From the NCBI GenBank assembly GCA_023415335.1, contig JAEZLD010000108.1:1-5849 (forward strand): a DNA stretch of 5,849 bases, read 5' to 3'. Source of the DNA: Bacillota bacterium (GTDB lineage: Bacteria > Bacillota > Clostridia > Clostridiales > Caloramatoraceae). Positions 1 to 4,708 of the stretch are shown in pieces. The translations under genes were made by a program, and so were the position numbers. Each line of letters begins with the position of its first letter. Position 1 is the first letter of the stretch. The notes under the pieces were generated by a model. That model was not told where the DNA came from. It worked only from the letters and a program-made list of their open reading frames with translations, and made no database searches.

Positions 1-122
1 TGTAGCTGTTCTGGAGGAGGGTCTTCCTCCTGTTCCTTGCAGCCTGCAACAGGCAGGATTAAACAGATTGAAAGAAAAAGTGAAAGTAAATTAAAAAATA
101 TACCTTTACTTTTTGTTTTCAT
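1..122 (-). CDS. Lipoprotein, N-terminal fragment (runs off left edge)
   Basis: Seen: reading leftward from an ATG at 122-120, 40 codons are open to the window edge. The product starts MKTKSKG, has a hydrophobic stretch at about residues 8-24, then the lipobox V25-A26-G27-C28, followed by an acidic, proline-rich linker (KEQEEDPPPEQL). A good AGGAGA ribosome binding site lies at 133-138, seven to ten bases before the start. Known: such leaders are cleaved by signal peptidase II and the cysteine is lipidated, anchoring the protein on the outer face of the membrane. Inferred: a surface lipoprotein of unknown function, since the mature domain lies outside the window. It could be a substrate-binding or stress-sensing lipoprotein; nothing visible decides this. 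It is on the same strand as the TetM-like gene at the right end, consistent with the two once being closer neighbours. Confidence 0.75.
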   Translation of the reverse strand, partial: MKTKSKGIFFNLLSLFLSICLILPVAGCKEQEEDPPPEQL

Positions 123-162
123 TCTTACACATCTCCTTCCCTTTAAAAAGCTATTTACAAAT

Positions 163-191
163 ATTATACATTAAATTCCATAAATACTAAA
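163..191 (-). promoter_or_regulatory. Possible promoter for the lipoprotein gene
   Basis: On the minus strand there is an exact TATAAT (168 down to 163), which would start transcription about 35 bases before the lipoprotein ATG. The -35 box at 17-bp spacing is poor (TTTAGT, 191-186). In such AT-rich DNA a chance -10 match is likely, so this is weak. Confidence 0.3.
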
Positions 192-236
192 TGATTTATA
201 ATATAAAAGCTATTTATAGTATTAAGGTATGTCATG

Positions 237-263
237 TATATACAATAAAGACTGCTACATTAT
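237..263. repeat. Left copy of imperfect 27-bp direct repeat
   Basis: This segment matches 4657-4683 at 24 of 27 positions in the same orientation, including the exact 12-mer CTGCTACATTAT. The right copy is half of the terminator of the TetM-like gene. Weaker similarity continues on both sides: the shared 9-mer TTATGTTGT occurs at 304-312 and 4680-4688, and similar ATTCTA..TCTCT blocks occur at 318-330 and 4711-4723. The left copy has lost the matching hairpin arm, so it looks like a decayed terminator. Confidence 0.6.
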
Positions 264-393
264 CCTACATTTCGGGTCTGATTATGAGAACGAAATACAA
301 TTTTATGTTGTAGTATTATTCTATTTCTCTACTACATTATGAAAATAGATAAAGAAGTATTTTGAAAAGGTGGGATAAAATATGACAGGGCAA
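264..393. other. Gene-free AT-rich stretch with two dyads
   Basis: No convincing gene is seen between 123 and 501. Two dyads are visible in this part. ATTTCG at 269-274 pairs with CGAAAT at 291-296, with an inner TCT/AGA. TGTAGTA at 309-315 pairs perfectly with TACTACA at 330-336 across a 14-base loop. Neither is followed by a clear T-run on either strand, so I do not call them terminators. They may be remnants of a terminator or of the end of a mobile segment. Confidence 0.35.
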
Positions 394-417
394 TCATTTA
401 GAAAATTTTCAAAATGA
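394..417. promoter_or_regulatory. Operator 1, 24-bp palindrome upstream of the sdpR promoter
   Basis: The arms are TCATTT and AAATGA around a GAAAATTTTC core, and 11 of 12 base pairs of the dyad match. It ends three bases before the -35 box. Near-identical copies occur just after the start site (456-479) and before the ABC genes (1728-1751). The repetition and symmetry fit a dimeric winged-helix repressor, most simply the SdpR-like protein encoded downstream. Confidence 0.75.
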
Positions 418-420
418 CTG

Positions 421-448
421 TTGACTTTTATATCACCCATGATATAAT
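421..448 (+). promoter_or_regulatory. Sigma-A-type promoter of the sdpR cluster
   Basis: TTGACT (421-426) and an exact TATAAT (443-448) are separated by 16 bp. Transcription would start near 455, about 47 bases before the GTG start codon. The promoter sits exactly between operators 1 and 2, so a bound repressor could block both the -35 side and the initial transcribed region. This supports autoregulation. Confidence 0.8.
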
Positions 449-455
449 GTAAGTG

Positions 456-479
456 TCATTTAGAAAAAAATCAAAATGA
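456..479. promoter_or_regulatory. Operator 2, downstream of the sdpR start site
   Basis: This copy has the same arms as operator 1 and is identical at 21 of 24 positions; the differences are three central T-to-A changes that weaken the symmetry to 8 of 12 pairs. Its centre is 62 bp from that of operator 1, close to six helical turns, so both would face the same side of the DNA. It begins at about +1, a classic repressor position. Confidence 0.7.
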
Positions 480-501
480 GAAATTCAAAGGTGATAATGT
501 T

Positions 502-786
502 GTGAGCTTGCCTAATATATTCAAAGCACTTAGCGATCCCGTTCGACGGGACATATTACTAAAATTAAAACAAAAACGGAAGATGTCTGCCGGTGAAATT
601 GCCGCAGAATTTGATTTATCAAATGCCACTATTTCATACCATCTTTCCACTCTAAAAAAAGCGGATTTGATTTTTGAAACACGTTATCAAAAGTATATTT
701 ATTATGAAATCAACACTTCTGTGTTTGAGGATGCCGTTATGTGGCTTATACAATTTCAGGAGGATAAAAATGAACCAGAAAAATAA
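502..786 (+). CDS. sdpR: SdpR-family ArsR-type autorepressor
   Basis: This is a 94-residue winged-helix DNA-binding repressor. Seen: the N-terminal motif IFKALSDPVRRDIL (residues 6-19) typical of ArsR-like proteins; a helix-turn-helix at about 29-53 with recognition helix SNATISYHLSTLKK; and a beta-wing at about 58-70 ending YIYYEIN. There are no cysteines and no ELCV(C)DL metal motif, so it is unlikely to sense metal. Known: in Bacillus subtilis SdpR represses its own sdpRI operon and is drawn to the membrane by SdpI when the SdpC toxin is present. The GTG start at 502 is chosen because AGGTGAT at 489-495 is well spaced before it; the nearby ATG at 497 runs into TGA after two codons. Its 3' end overlaps the next gene by 17 bp, indicating translational coupling. 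Likely targets are the palindromes at 394, 456 and 1728. Confidence 0.88.
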   Translation: MSLPNIFKALSDPVRRDILLKLKQKRKMSAGEIAAEFDLSNATISYHLSTLKKADLIFETRYQKYIYYEINTSVFEDAVMWLIQFQEDKNEPEK

Positions 787-1366
787 GCGCACTTTAATCG
801 TTTCAACAATAGCATGCATCATTTTTGCTTTGGCAACATTAGCAATTTCAAAGATAAATGGCAAAAATGCCGGCATCCACATTTTGCACTATGTAATTGC
901 TATCCTGCTTAATATTGTCTTGAACCACGGACTAAGTATTAAAATTGCTTCGACCAATGGGGCCAAAAGCTTGGTATTTTTCGGCAAATGGATTATGCCG
1001 ATTACAGGGATTGCTTATCTAGTTCCCCAGCTCTATTCATTGGTATTTCCAGCGCAAGACATTATGGAGTCCTTTATCTATGTGTTCGTCGGCATCATGT
1101 TTATTATTAGTGGTAATTACTTCCCCAAAAATCATGTAAATCCTTATGTCGGATTGAAATTCCCTTGGCTGTTCAACGATGAAGAAGGATGGTACAAAAC
1201 ACATAAATTGGGCAGCTATACATGGCTTCTTTCGGGATTGGTTTTTATTCTACATCCATTGCACAAATTGACTTATGTAACCGTTCCGCTGATCATTCTA
1301 TTGGTTGGTGTTGTTCCATTGGCCTACTCACTCTTTCTGTATTTCAAGAGAAAGAGAAATACTTAA
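770..1366 (+). CDS. SdpI-family integral membrane (immunity-like) protein
   Basis: This is a 198-residue protein with about six membrane segments (roughly 9-27, 38-56, 73-93, 102-118, 148-164 and 168-192). Seen: the SdpI-domain signature SGNYFPKNHVNPYVGLKFPW at 114-133, followed by W141, TH at 144-145 and G148. Known: SdpI confers immunity to the SdpC toxin and signals its presence by sequestering SdpR. B. subtilis SdpI has an N-terminal DUF1648 part with a P..VP.HF...G motif. That motif is absent from this N terminus but present in the next gene. The ATG at 770 is chosen because AGGAGG lies at 758-763, six bases before it; a more upstream in-frame start would overlap most of sdpR. Inferred role: membrane sensor and immunity partner of the repressor. 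The cognate peptide is unknown. Confidence 0.82.
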   Translation: MNQKNKRTLIVSTIACIIFALATLAISKINGKNAGIHILHYVIAILLNIVLNHGLSIKIASTNGAKSLVFFGKWIMPITGIAYLVPQLYSLVFPAQDIMESFIYVFVGIMFIISGNYFPKNHVNPYVGLKFPWLFNDEEGWYKTHKLGSYTWLLSGLVFILHPLHKLTYVTVPLIILLVGVVPLAYSLFLYFKRKRNT

Positions 1367-1384
1367 TTTAAGGAGGGTATATTT

Positions 1385-1693
1385 ATGAAATCTGTAAAGA
1401 AACATATTATCATCAGTACCATACTGTGTGCGTTGACATTGGCGTTTTTTATGGCCTTTTCCGGCAGTCTGCCAGAGGCCGTTCCCGTTCACTTTGATTC
1501 TGAGGGAAATGCGAACTCTTTTTGGCCTCGTAATGTCGTGGTCTTTGGTGTCCCTGCTTTTTGTGCCCTGTTCAACCTGATTGCCAGTGTGGTTCTTAGC
1601 AAGCGTGACAATAAAAAAGCGTATATGTTTTATATCTTGCCGGTGGTGTCGTTTGTTGTGGCTGGCACTATGATTTATTTGGGTAAGAAATGA
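1385..1693 (+). CDS. Small DUF1648-type membrane protein
   Basis: The product is 102 residues with three predicted membrane helices (about 8-26, 51-72 and 79-100). Between helices 1 and 2 it carries LPEAVPVHFDSEGNANSF (29-46), the conserved DUF1648 motif normally found in the N-terminal part of SdpI and related proteins. AGGAGGG at 1371-1377 precedes the ATG, and only 18 bp separate it from the SdpI-domain gene. Known: the biochemical role of DUF1648 is not settled. Inferred: it probably works with the preceding protein, so that the two together supply what is one chain in B. subtilis SdpI. No cleavable signal peptide is evident; the first helix probably stays as an anchor. It could also be an independent small sensor protein. 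Confidence 0.78.
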   Translation: MKSVKKHIIISTILCALTLAFFMAFSGSLPEAVPVHFDSEGNANSFWPRNVVVFGVPAFCALFNLIASVVLSKRDNKKAYMFYILPVVSFVVAGTMIYLGKK

Positions 1694-1711
1694 GAATGGA
1701 AAGCGGAATGG

Positions 1712-1740
1712 TTTATTTTTTTGATTTTCATTTCGATAAT
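1712..1740 (+). promoter_or_regulatory. Weak candidate promoter before the ABC genes
   Basis: GATAAT at 1735-1740 (five of six to consensus) lies 17 bp after TTTATT at 1712-1717, a poor -35 box. It overlaps operator 3. The 72-bp gap before the ATPase gene is the largest in the cluster, so an internal promoter is plausible. The sequence support is modest. Confidence 0.3.
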
Positions 1741-1751
1741 TTTCTAAATAA
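1728..1751. promoter_or_regulatory. Operator 3, before the ABC transporter genes
   Basis: It is identical to the reverse complement of operator 1 at 21 of 24 positions (20 of 24 directly), and 9 of 12 dyad pairs match. It ends 14 bp before the ATPase ATG and just upstream of its GGAG ribosome binding site (1756-1759). Binding of the SdpR-like protein here would either block an internal promoter or stop elongating polymerase, tying the ABC genes to the same signal. Confidence 0.65.
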
Positions 1752-1765
1752 GAACGGAGAACGCT

Positions 1766-2500
1766 ATGTTAGAAATCAGAAACTTATCAAAAAATTACGG
1801 TACAAAGAAAGCCGTCTCTAACCTTAGCTTAGTAGTTGAGGATAGCGACATAATGGGTTTCATTGGGAGGAATGGAGCAGGCAAGACAACTACCTTGAAA
1901 TCTTGTTTAGGTATAATCGGTATTGACGGGGGAGAAATCCTCTTAGATGGTGTTTCAATACTCAAAGAACCGATAGTCTGCAAAAAGAAAATGGCGTATG
2001 TACCAGATAATCCCCAGCTTGACGAGTACATGACAGGAATACAGTATATTAACTTTATAGATGACATTTATGAGGGTCTGTCAAAAGATCGAAAGTATAT
2101 TATTGAAAGGTTAGCTTCGGTATTTCAGATGCAACAGTATTTAAACAATTTAATTTCATCTTACTCACACGGGATGAAACAAAAACTTGCGCTGATTGCT
2201 GCATTTTCTCACACGCCAAGGTTGTTGATTTTGGATGAACCATTCGTTGGCTTAGACCCCGAAGCGTTTGTGATCTTAAAAGGACAAATGAAAGAACTGT
2301 GCTCAGGCGGTAGCTCTGTTTTGTTTTCAAGTCACATTCTCGATGTGGTAGAAAAGGTATGTAATAAAGTATCAGTTATAAAACAAGGACATTTACTATA
2401 TTCTGGTCTAACAGCAGAGATTGTTGGAACAAAGGGGCTGGAAGAAGTTTTTATGGAGATGAATGCCGATGAAATTTTTATTACCCCTACTGAAAAATAA
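1766..2500 (+). CDS. ABC transporter ATP-binding protein (ABC-2 exporter type)
   Basis: This is a 244-residue cytoplasmic ATPase that would power the membrane protein encoded next. Seen: Walker A GRNGAGKT (34-41); Q-loop region YVPDNPQLDEYMTG (78-91), with aspartate where many ABC proteins have glutamine; signature YSHGM (133-137) in place of LSGGQ; Walker B LLILDE (153-158); D-loop GLDP (162-165); H-loop histidine 190. All catalytic elements are present, and the length is normal. Known: D in the Q-loop position and relaxed signatures occur in exporter ATPases of the BcrA/SkfE kind, which work in peptide or antibiotic resistance and export. The ATG at 1766 has GGAG six bases upstream. The 3' end overlaps the permease gene by 38 bp. 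Operator 3 lies directly upstream, suggesting repression by the SdpR-like protein. The substrate cannot be read from the sequence. Confidence 0.88.
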   Translation: MLEIRNLSKNYGTKKAVSNLSLVVEDSDIMGFIGRNGAGKTTTLKSCLGIIGIDGGEILLDGVSILKEPIVCKKKMAYVPDNPQLDEYMTGIQYINFIDDIYEGLSKDRKYIIERLASVFQMQQYLNNLISSYSHGMKQKLALIAAFSHTPRLLILDEPFVGLDPEAFVILKGQMKELCSGGSSVLFSSHILDVVEKVCNKVSVIKQGHLLYSGLTAEIVGTKGLEEVFMEMNADEIFITPTEK

Positions 2501-4079
2501 TATTATACAACTGTGCCGGATTAACCAACTGCGGTATGCAGACAATCACAAACGCAGAAAAATTATTTATCTTTATATAGTTGTTGGAGCTGTCCTGATG
2601 GGGCTGCTTGTGTATTTAAGTTACTCTTTGAACACCATTTTCTCCCTATCGTGGATGTTGGACGATATAATCACAAATCTTATTCTTCCAATGACCTTGA
2701 TTTGTATGGTATTAAATATTTTTATTAGTATTTTTTGGGGAAGTGGTCTGCTCCTTAGTAATACAAATATTGATACCCTGCTTGCATTTCCTATTCCTTT
2801 GGTGACGCTGATAATCTCAAAGTTAAGTGTTTTATATCTGGCTCAAGCAGTCCTGGATATGGCCCTACTGTTCCCCATGACTGCATTATTTGGTTTCACT
2901 GCGGGAATGAGGATTTCCTATTATCTAATCATGGTAGGAATTGTACTTCTATTTCCTATCGTCCCTGGCCTTTTGGGAGCGATTATAGGAACAAGAATTT
3001 ACCATATATTGAAAAGTTCGTCTACTTTCATTACACGTCTAAAAACAGCTGGAGGGGTATTGATTTTGTTTACATTTATGACATTCATGTTTTGCAGGTT
3101 CCCTGATATAGTTGCGGGAGATGTTAGTTTTAACTTTTCAATTTCGACTGTTTCTATTCCTATAAGCAGGTATATCCGTCTAATTCTTCACGGAAATTGT
3201 CTGCCATTGGGGCTATATACTGGAGCCATACTTTTTACAGGTAGTTTCTTGCTCTATGGTTTAAGCAAAATGTATCAGAACTGGTACTGCAACACTATGC
3301 AGCGTACAAAGCACAAAAACGCTGATTGGAATGAACGAATTTTTAAGCAAAACAGCCTTATGCCTACACTTGTAGAAAGAGAACGCACACGCTATTTTTC
3401 ATTGCCTGTATATTTAACAAATACCGTCTGTGGTTTTCTGTTTGCCGCTGTATTTGTGATGATGGTTGTGTTAATGGCAGATAAGATTAACCCGTATATG
3501 TACCAGTTGGCCGAATATTTTCAAATTGCTCCTGTCGACTATGATATGCTTTTTATTTATATGATCACTATTTTGGTAACGTTATCCAGTACAACTTATC
3601 TCAGTATTTCTATTGAGGGAAAGCAGATAGAAATACTGAAATCTCTACCAGTTGATCCAAATAGTATTTTCAAGTCAAAAATATTATTCCATCTTTCATT
3701 ATCAGTACCGATTATTCTGATTCTGAATACAATCATGGCATTTAATCTGCATTGGCCTTGGCCTAAAGTCATATTGGGATATGTCATGCCTCTGCTATAT
3801 TCATCATTTATCGGTATAACAGGCTGTGTGATAAATCTAATATTCCCTAACTTTGAATGGGAAAATGTCACACATATTATCAAACAAAGCCTGCCCGCAA
3901 TATTGAGTACACTAATCGGAGCATTAGCAACTTGTGGAACGGCATATTTGCTTCTTAAATATTTCCCGAACTCATTGTTATTAGGTGGCTGTGTTGCGTG
4001 TGGTGTTATCCTACTGTTGATAAGCATGATGGTGCTTTGGTTGAATAAACAAGGAGTGCACCTTTATCAAGAGTTATAG
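2463..4079 (+). CDS. ABC-2-type exporter permease, about 12 membrane segments
   Basis: This is a 538-residue polytopic membrane protein. Hydrophobic stretches are visible at about 34-56, 72-97, 106-123, 125-146, 153-176, 196-212, 248-267, 319-338, 360-381, 405-427, 436-460, 478-497 and 505-527, with a polar cytoplasmic-looking segment at 269-315. The two halves share a motif with equal spacing: ID.LLAFP...SK (103-120) and IEILKSLP...SK (389-406), suggesting an internally duplicated six-helix unit. The IEGKQIEILKSLPV segment is typical of large Firmicute putative ABC exporters. I think this is the ABC_export family, from memory. It overlaps the ATPase gene by 38 bp. GGAG at 2455-2458 is four bases before the ATG at 2463 and ten before a second in-frame ATG at 2469, so either could be used. 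Likely role: export of a peptide or toxic compound with the upstream ATPase. Confidence 0.82.
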   Translation: MPMKFLLPLLKNNIIQLCRINQLRYADNHKRRKIIYLYIVVGAVLMGLLVYLSYSLNTIFSLSWMLDDIITNLILPMTLICMVLNIFISIFWGSGLLLSNTNIDTLLAFPIPLVTLIISKLSVLYLAQAVLDMALLFPMTALFGFTAGMRISYYLIMVGIVLLFPIVPGLLGAIIGTRIYHILKSSSTFITRLKTAGGVLILFTFMTFMFCRFPDIVAGDVSFNFSISTVSIPISRYIRLILHGNCLPLGLYTGAILFTGSFLLYGLSKMYQNWYCNTMQRTKHKNADWNERIFKQNSLMPTLVERERTRYFSLPVYLTNTVCGFLFAAVFVMMVVLMADKINPYMYQLAEYFQIAPVDYDMLFIYMITILVTLSSTTYLSISIEGKQIEILKSLPVDPNSIFKSKILFHLSLSVPIILILNTIMAFNLHWPWPKVILGYVMPLLYSSFIGITGCVINLIFPNFEWENVTHIIKQSLPAILSTLIGALATCGTAYLLLKYFPNSLLLGGCVACGVILLLISMMVLWLNKQGVHLYQEL

Positions 4080-4247
4080 ATACTTTTTCTGCTATTATAA
4101 TTGTGGGCCGCTGTGCATTTCTTGTATGGGGGGCATGCCGTCATTCTGTGGTGAAAGTCCACAACAAGGGGGGGTCTGATGAACCTCAAAGCAACTTGGA
4201 GCTTTTATAGCGTGAGGTATGGGCAGAAGAATCCAAGCATTATACTG

Positions 4248-4517
4248 GGCTATCAGAGGTTGGATAACTTCTTCCGAGCAGGTAAAATGAAGCAAAATAT
4301 GAAACGGATAGATGAACATCTGCGAATTGTGTTTTGGTAACAGTAGAAAACCAGTCAAAAGAGATACTGGGGATTGAGGAAACTTGCGATACCAGAATGG
4401 ATGGCAAAGTAATCTGAGGGATTCACAGACCACTATCAAGTGGTAGCCAAGACCACAGGGCTGTATAAAATCTCAAAATAAGTCCTCGCAAAGAGGGGGC
4501 TTGTTAGCTGTCTTGAT
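4248..4517 (+). pseudogene. Remnant of group II intron reverse transcriptase/maturase C terminus
   Basis: In one frame (codons starting at 4248) the translation reads GYQRLDNFFRAGKMKQNMKR, then IDEHLRIVFW, KTSQKRYWGLRKLAIPEW, HYQVVAKTTGLYKIS and LAKRGLVSCLD. These match, in order, the thumb/X domain pattern (GW.NYF.iA.MK...DeWlRrrlR..iWkqW), the following R...LrKLGI block, and the C-terminal L...GLvS..dYY block of intron-encoded proteins. In-frame stops at 4338, 4344, 4410, 4479 and 4518 break it. The polymerase domain (YADD box) is absent. The gene is dead. Confidence 0.7.
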
Positions 4518-4530
4518 TAATATTTGAATT

Positions 4531-4606
4531 GAACCGTTGGATGAAGTGAGAGCTTCACATACGGTTCTGTGAGAGCCTGAAGGTGAAATTCCTTTGGCTA
4601 CTCGAC
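4531..4606 (+). ncRNA. Group II intron domains V and VI
   Basis: Domain V: GAACCGT at 4531-4537 pairs with ACGGTTC at 4561-4567, and an upper stem GAAGT/GCTTC is capped by a GAGA (GNRA) tetraloop. The usual catalytic triad at the base is AGC, whose G pairs with U; here it reads AAC, giving an A-U pair. Domain VI: GAG and AGCC (4571-4577) pair with GGCT and CTC (4596-4603), leaving A4600 bulged as the branch point. The domain V hairpin is about 37 bases, slightly longer than the usual 34. Confidence 0.7.
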
Positions 4607-4610
4607 TGAG

Positions 4611-4631
4611 AGGAGGGAGAAAGCCACTCCT
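4611..4631. other. Hairpin just after the intron end
   Basis: AGGAGGG at 4611-4617 can pair with CC (4624-4625) and CTCCT (4627-4631), with one bulged A and a six-base loop. The downstream sequence is T-rich but interrupted (ACTTGATTGTATTTTAT). It might weakly terminate the plus-strand cluster, for which no other terminator is seen, or it may belong to the intron's target site. Confidence 0.3.
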
Positions 4632-4656
4632 ACTTGATTGTATTTTATATGTTCTA

Positions 4657-4683
4657 TATATGCAAAAAAGGCTGCTACATTAT
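4657..4683. repeat. Right copy of imperfect 27-bp direct repeat
   Basis: This matches 237-263 at 24 of 27 positions in the same orientation. It forms the T-tract and one arm of the terminator of the TetM-like gene. The sdpR-ABC cluster and the intron relic lie between the two copies. Confidence 0.6.
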
Positions 4684-4699
4684 GTTGTTGTATCAGCCT
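4664..4699 (-). terminator. Rho-independent terminator of the TetM-like gene
   Basis: On the minus strand, AGGCTG and TACA pair with TGTA and CAGCCT across one mismatch and a nine-base loop, followed directly by a run of six Ts (4669-4664). It starts ten bases after the TAA stop codon at 4711-4709. Stem and T-run fit an intrinsic terminator well. Confidence 0.85.
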
Positions 4700-4708
4700 C
4701 GTACTATT

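Larger units (their letters stand above)
4103..4606 (+). mobile_element. Internally deleted group II intron relic
   Basis: The right end shows a domain V hairpin (4531-4567) and a domain VI hairpin with a bulged adenosine at 4600, ending CTCGAC at 4606; the spacing of about six bases from branch point to 3' end fits group II introns. The left end is less certain. GTGGG at 4103 resembles the GTGYG intron start, and GGTGAAAGTCCAC at 4150-4162 resembles 5' intron RNA. Between them is a decayed reverse transcriptase C terminus. At about 500 bp it is far shorter than a typical 1.9-2.5 kb intron with its protein gene, so most of the RT and probably domains II-III are missing. It begins about 24 bp after the permease stop codon and should be immobile on its own. 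Confidence 0.72.

Noticed and set aside
171..194. Possible fourth operator, with CTAAATGA at 187-194
   Set aside because: Only one half-site matches well, and overall about 15 of 24 positions agree, which is near expectation in DNA this AT-rich.
181..345. CRISPR-like or iterated repeat from three TACATTAT-type words
   Set aside because: Copies at 252-263, 329-341 and 4672-4683 have irregular spacing and no spacer pattern; the terminator-derived repeat explains two of them.
382..417. Eleven-codon frame MTGQSFRKFSK after an AAAAGGTGGG motif
   Set aside because: It lies upstream of the main promoter, and most of it is operator 1, so the codons are explained by the palindrome. No promoter for it is evident.
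497..505. ATG-TTG-TGA start-stop overlapping the GTG of sdpR
   Set aside because: The ribosome binding site is only one base before this ATG, far too close for initiation; it fits the GTG at 502 instead.
674..769. Upstream in-frame extension of the SdpI-domain gene from 674
   Set aside because: The added residues lie inside the conserved sdpR coding region in another frame, and a strong AGGAGG sits before the ATG at 770.
652..882. Minus-strand frames opposite the cluster (652-882, 1795-2067, 2100-2330, 3596-4027)
   Set aside because: They oppose genes with clear family motifs, have no recognisable domains and no supporting ribosome binding sites.
4095..4439. Minus-strand 114-residue frame across the intron relic
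   Set aside because: It resembles no known family, and the opposite strand carries intron RNA and RT remnants that explain the sequence.
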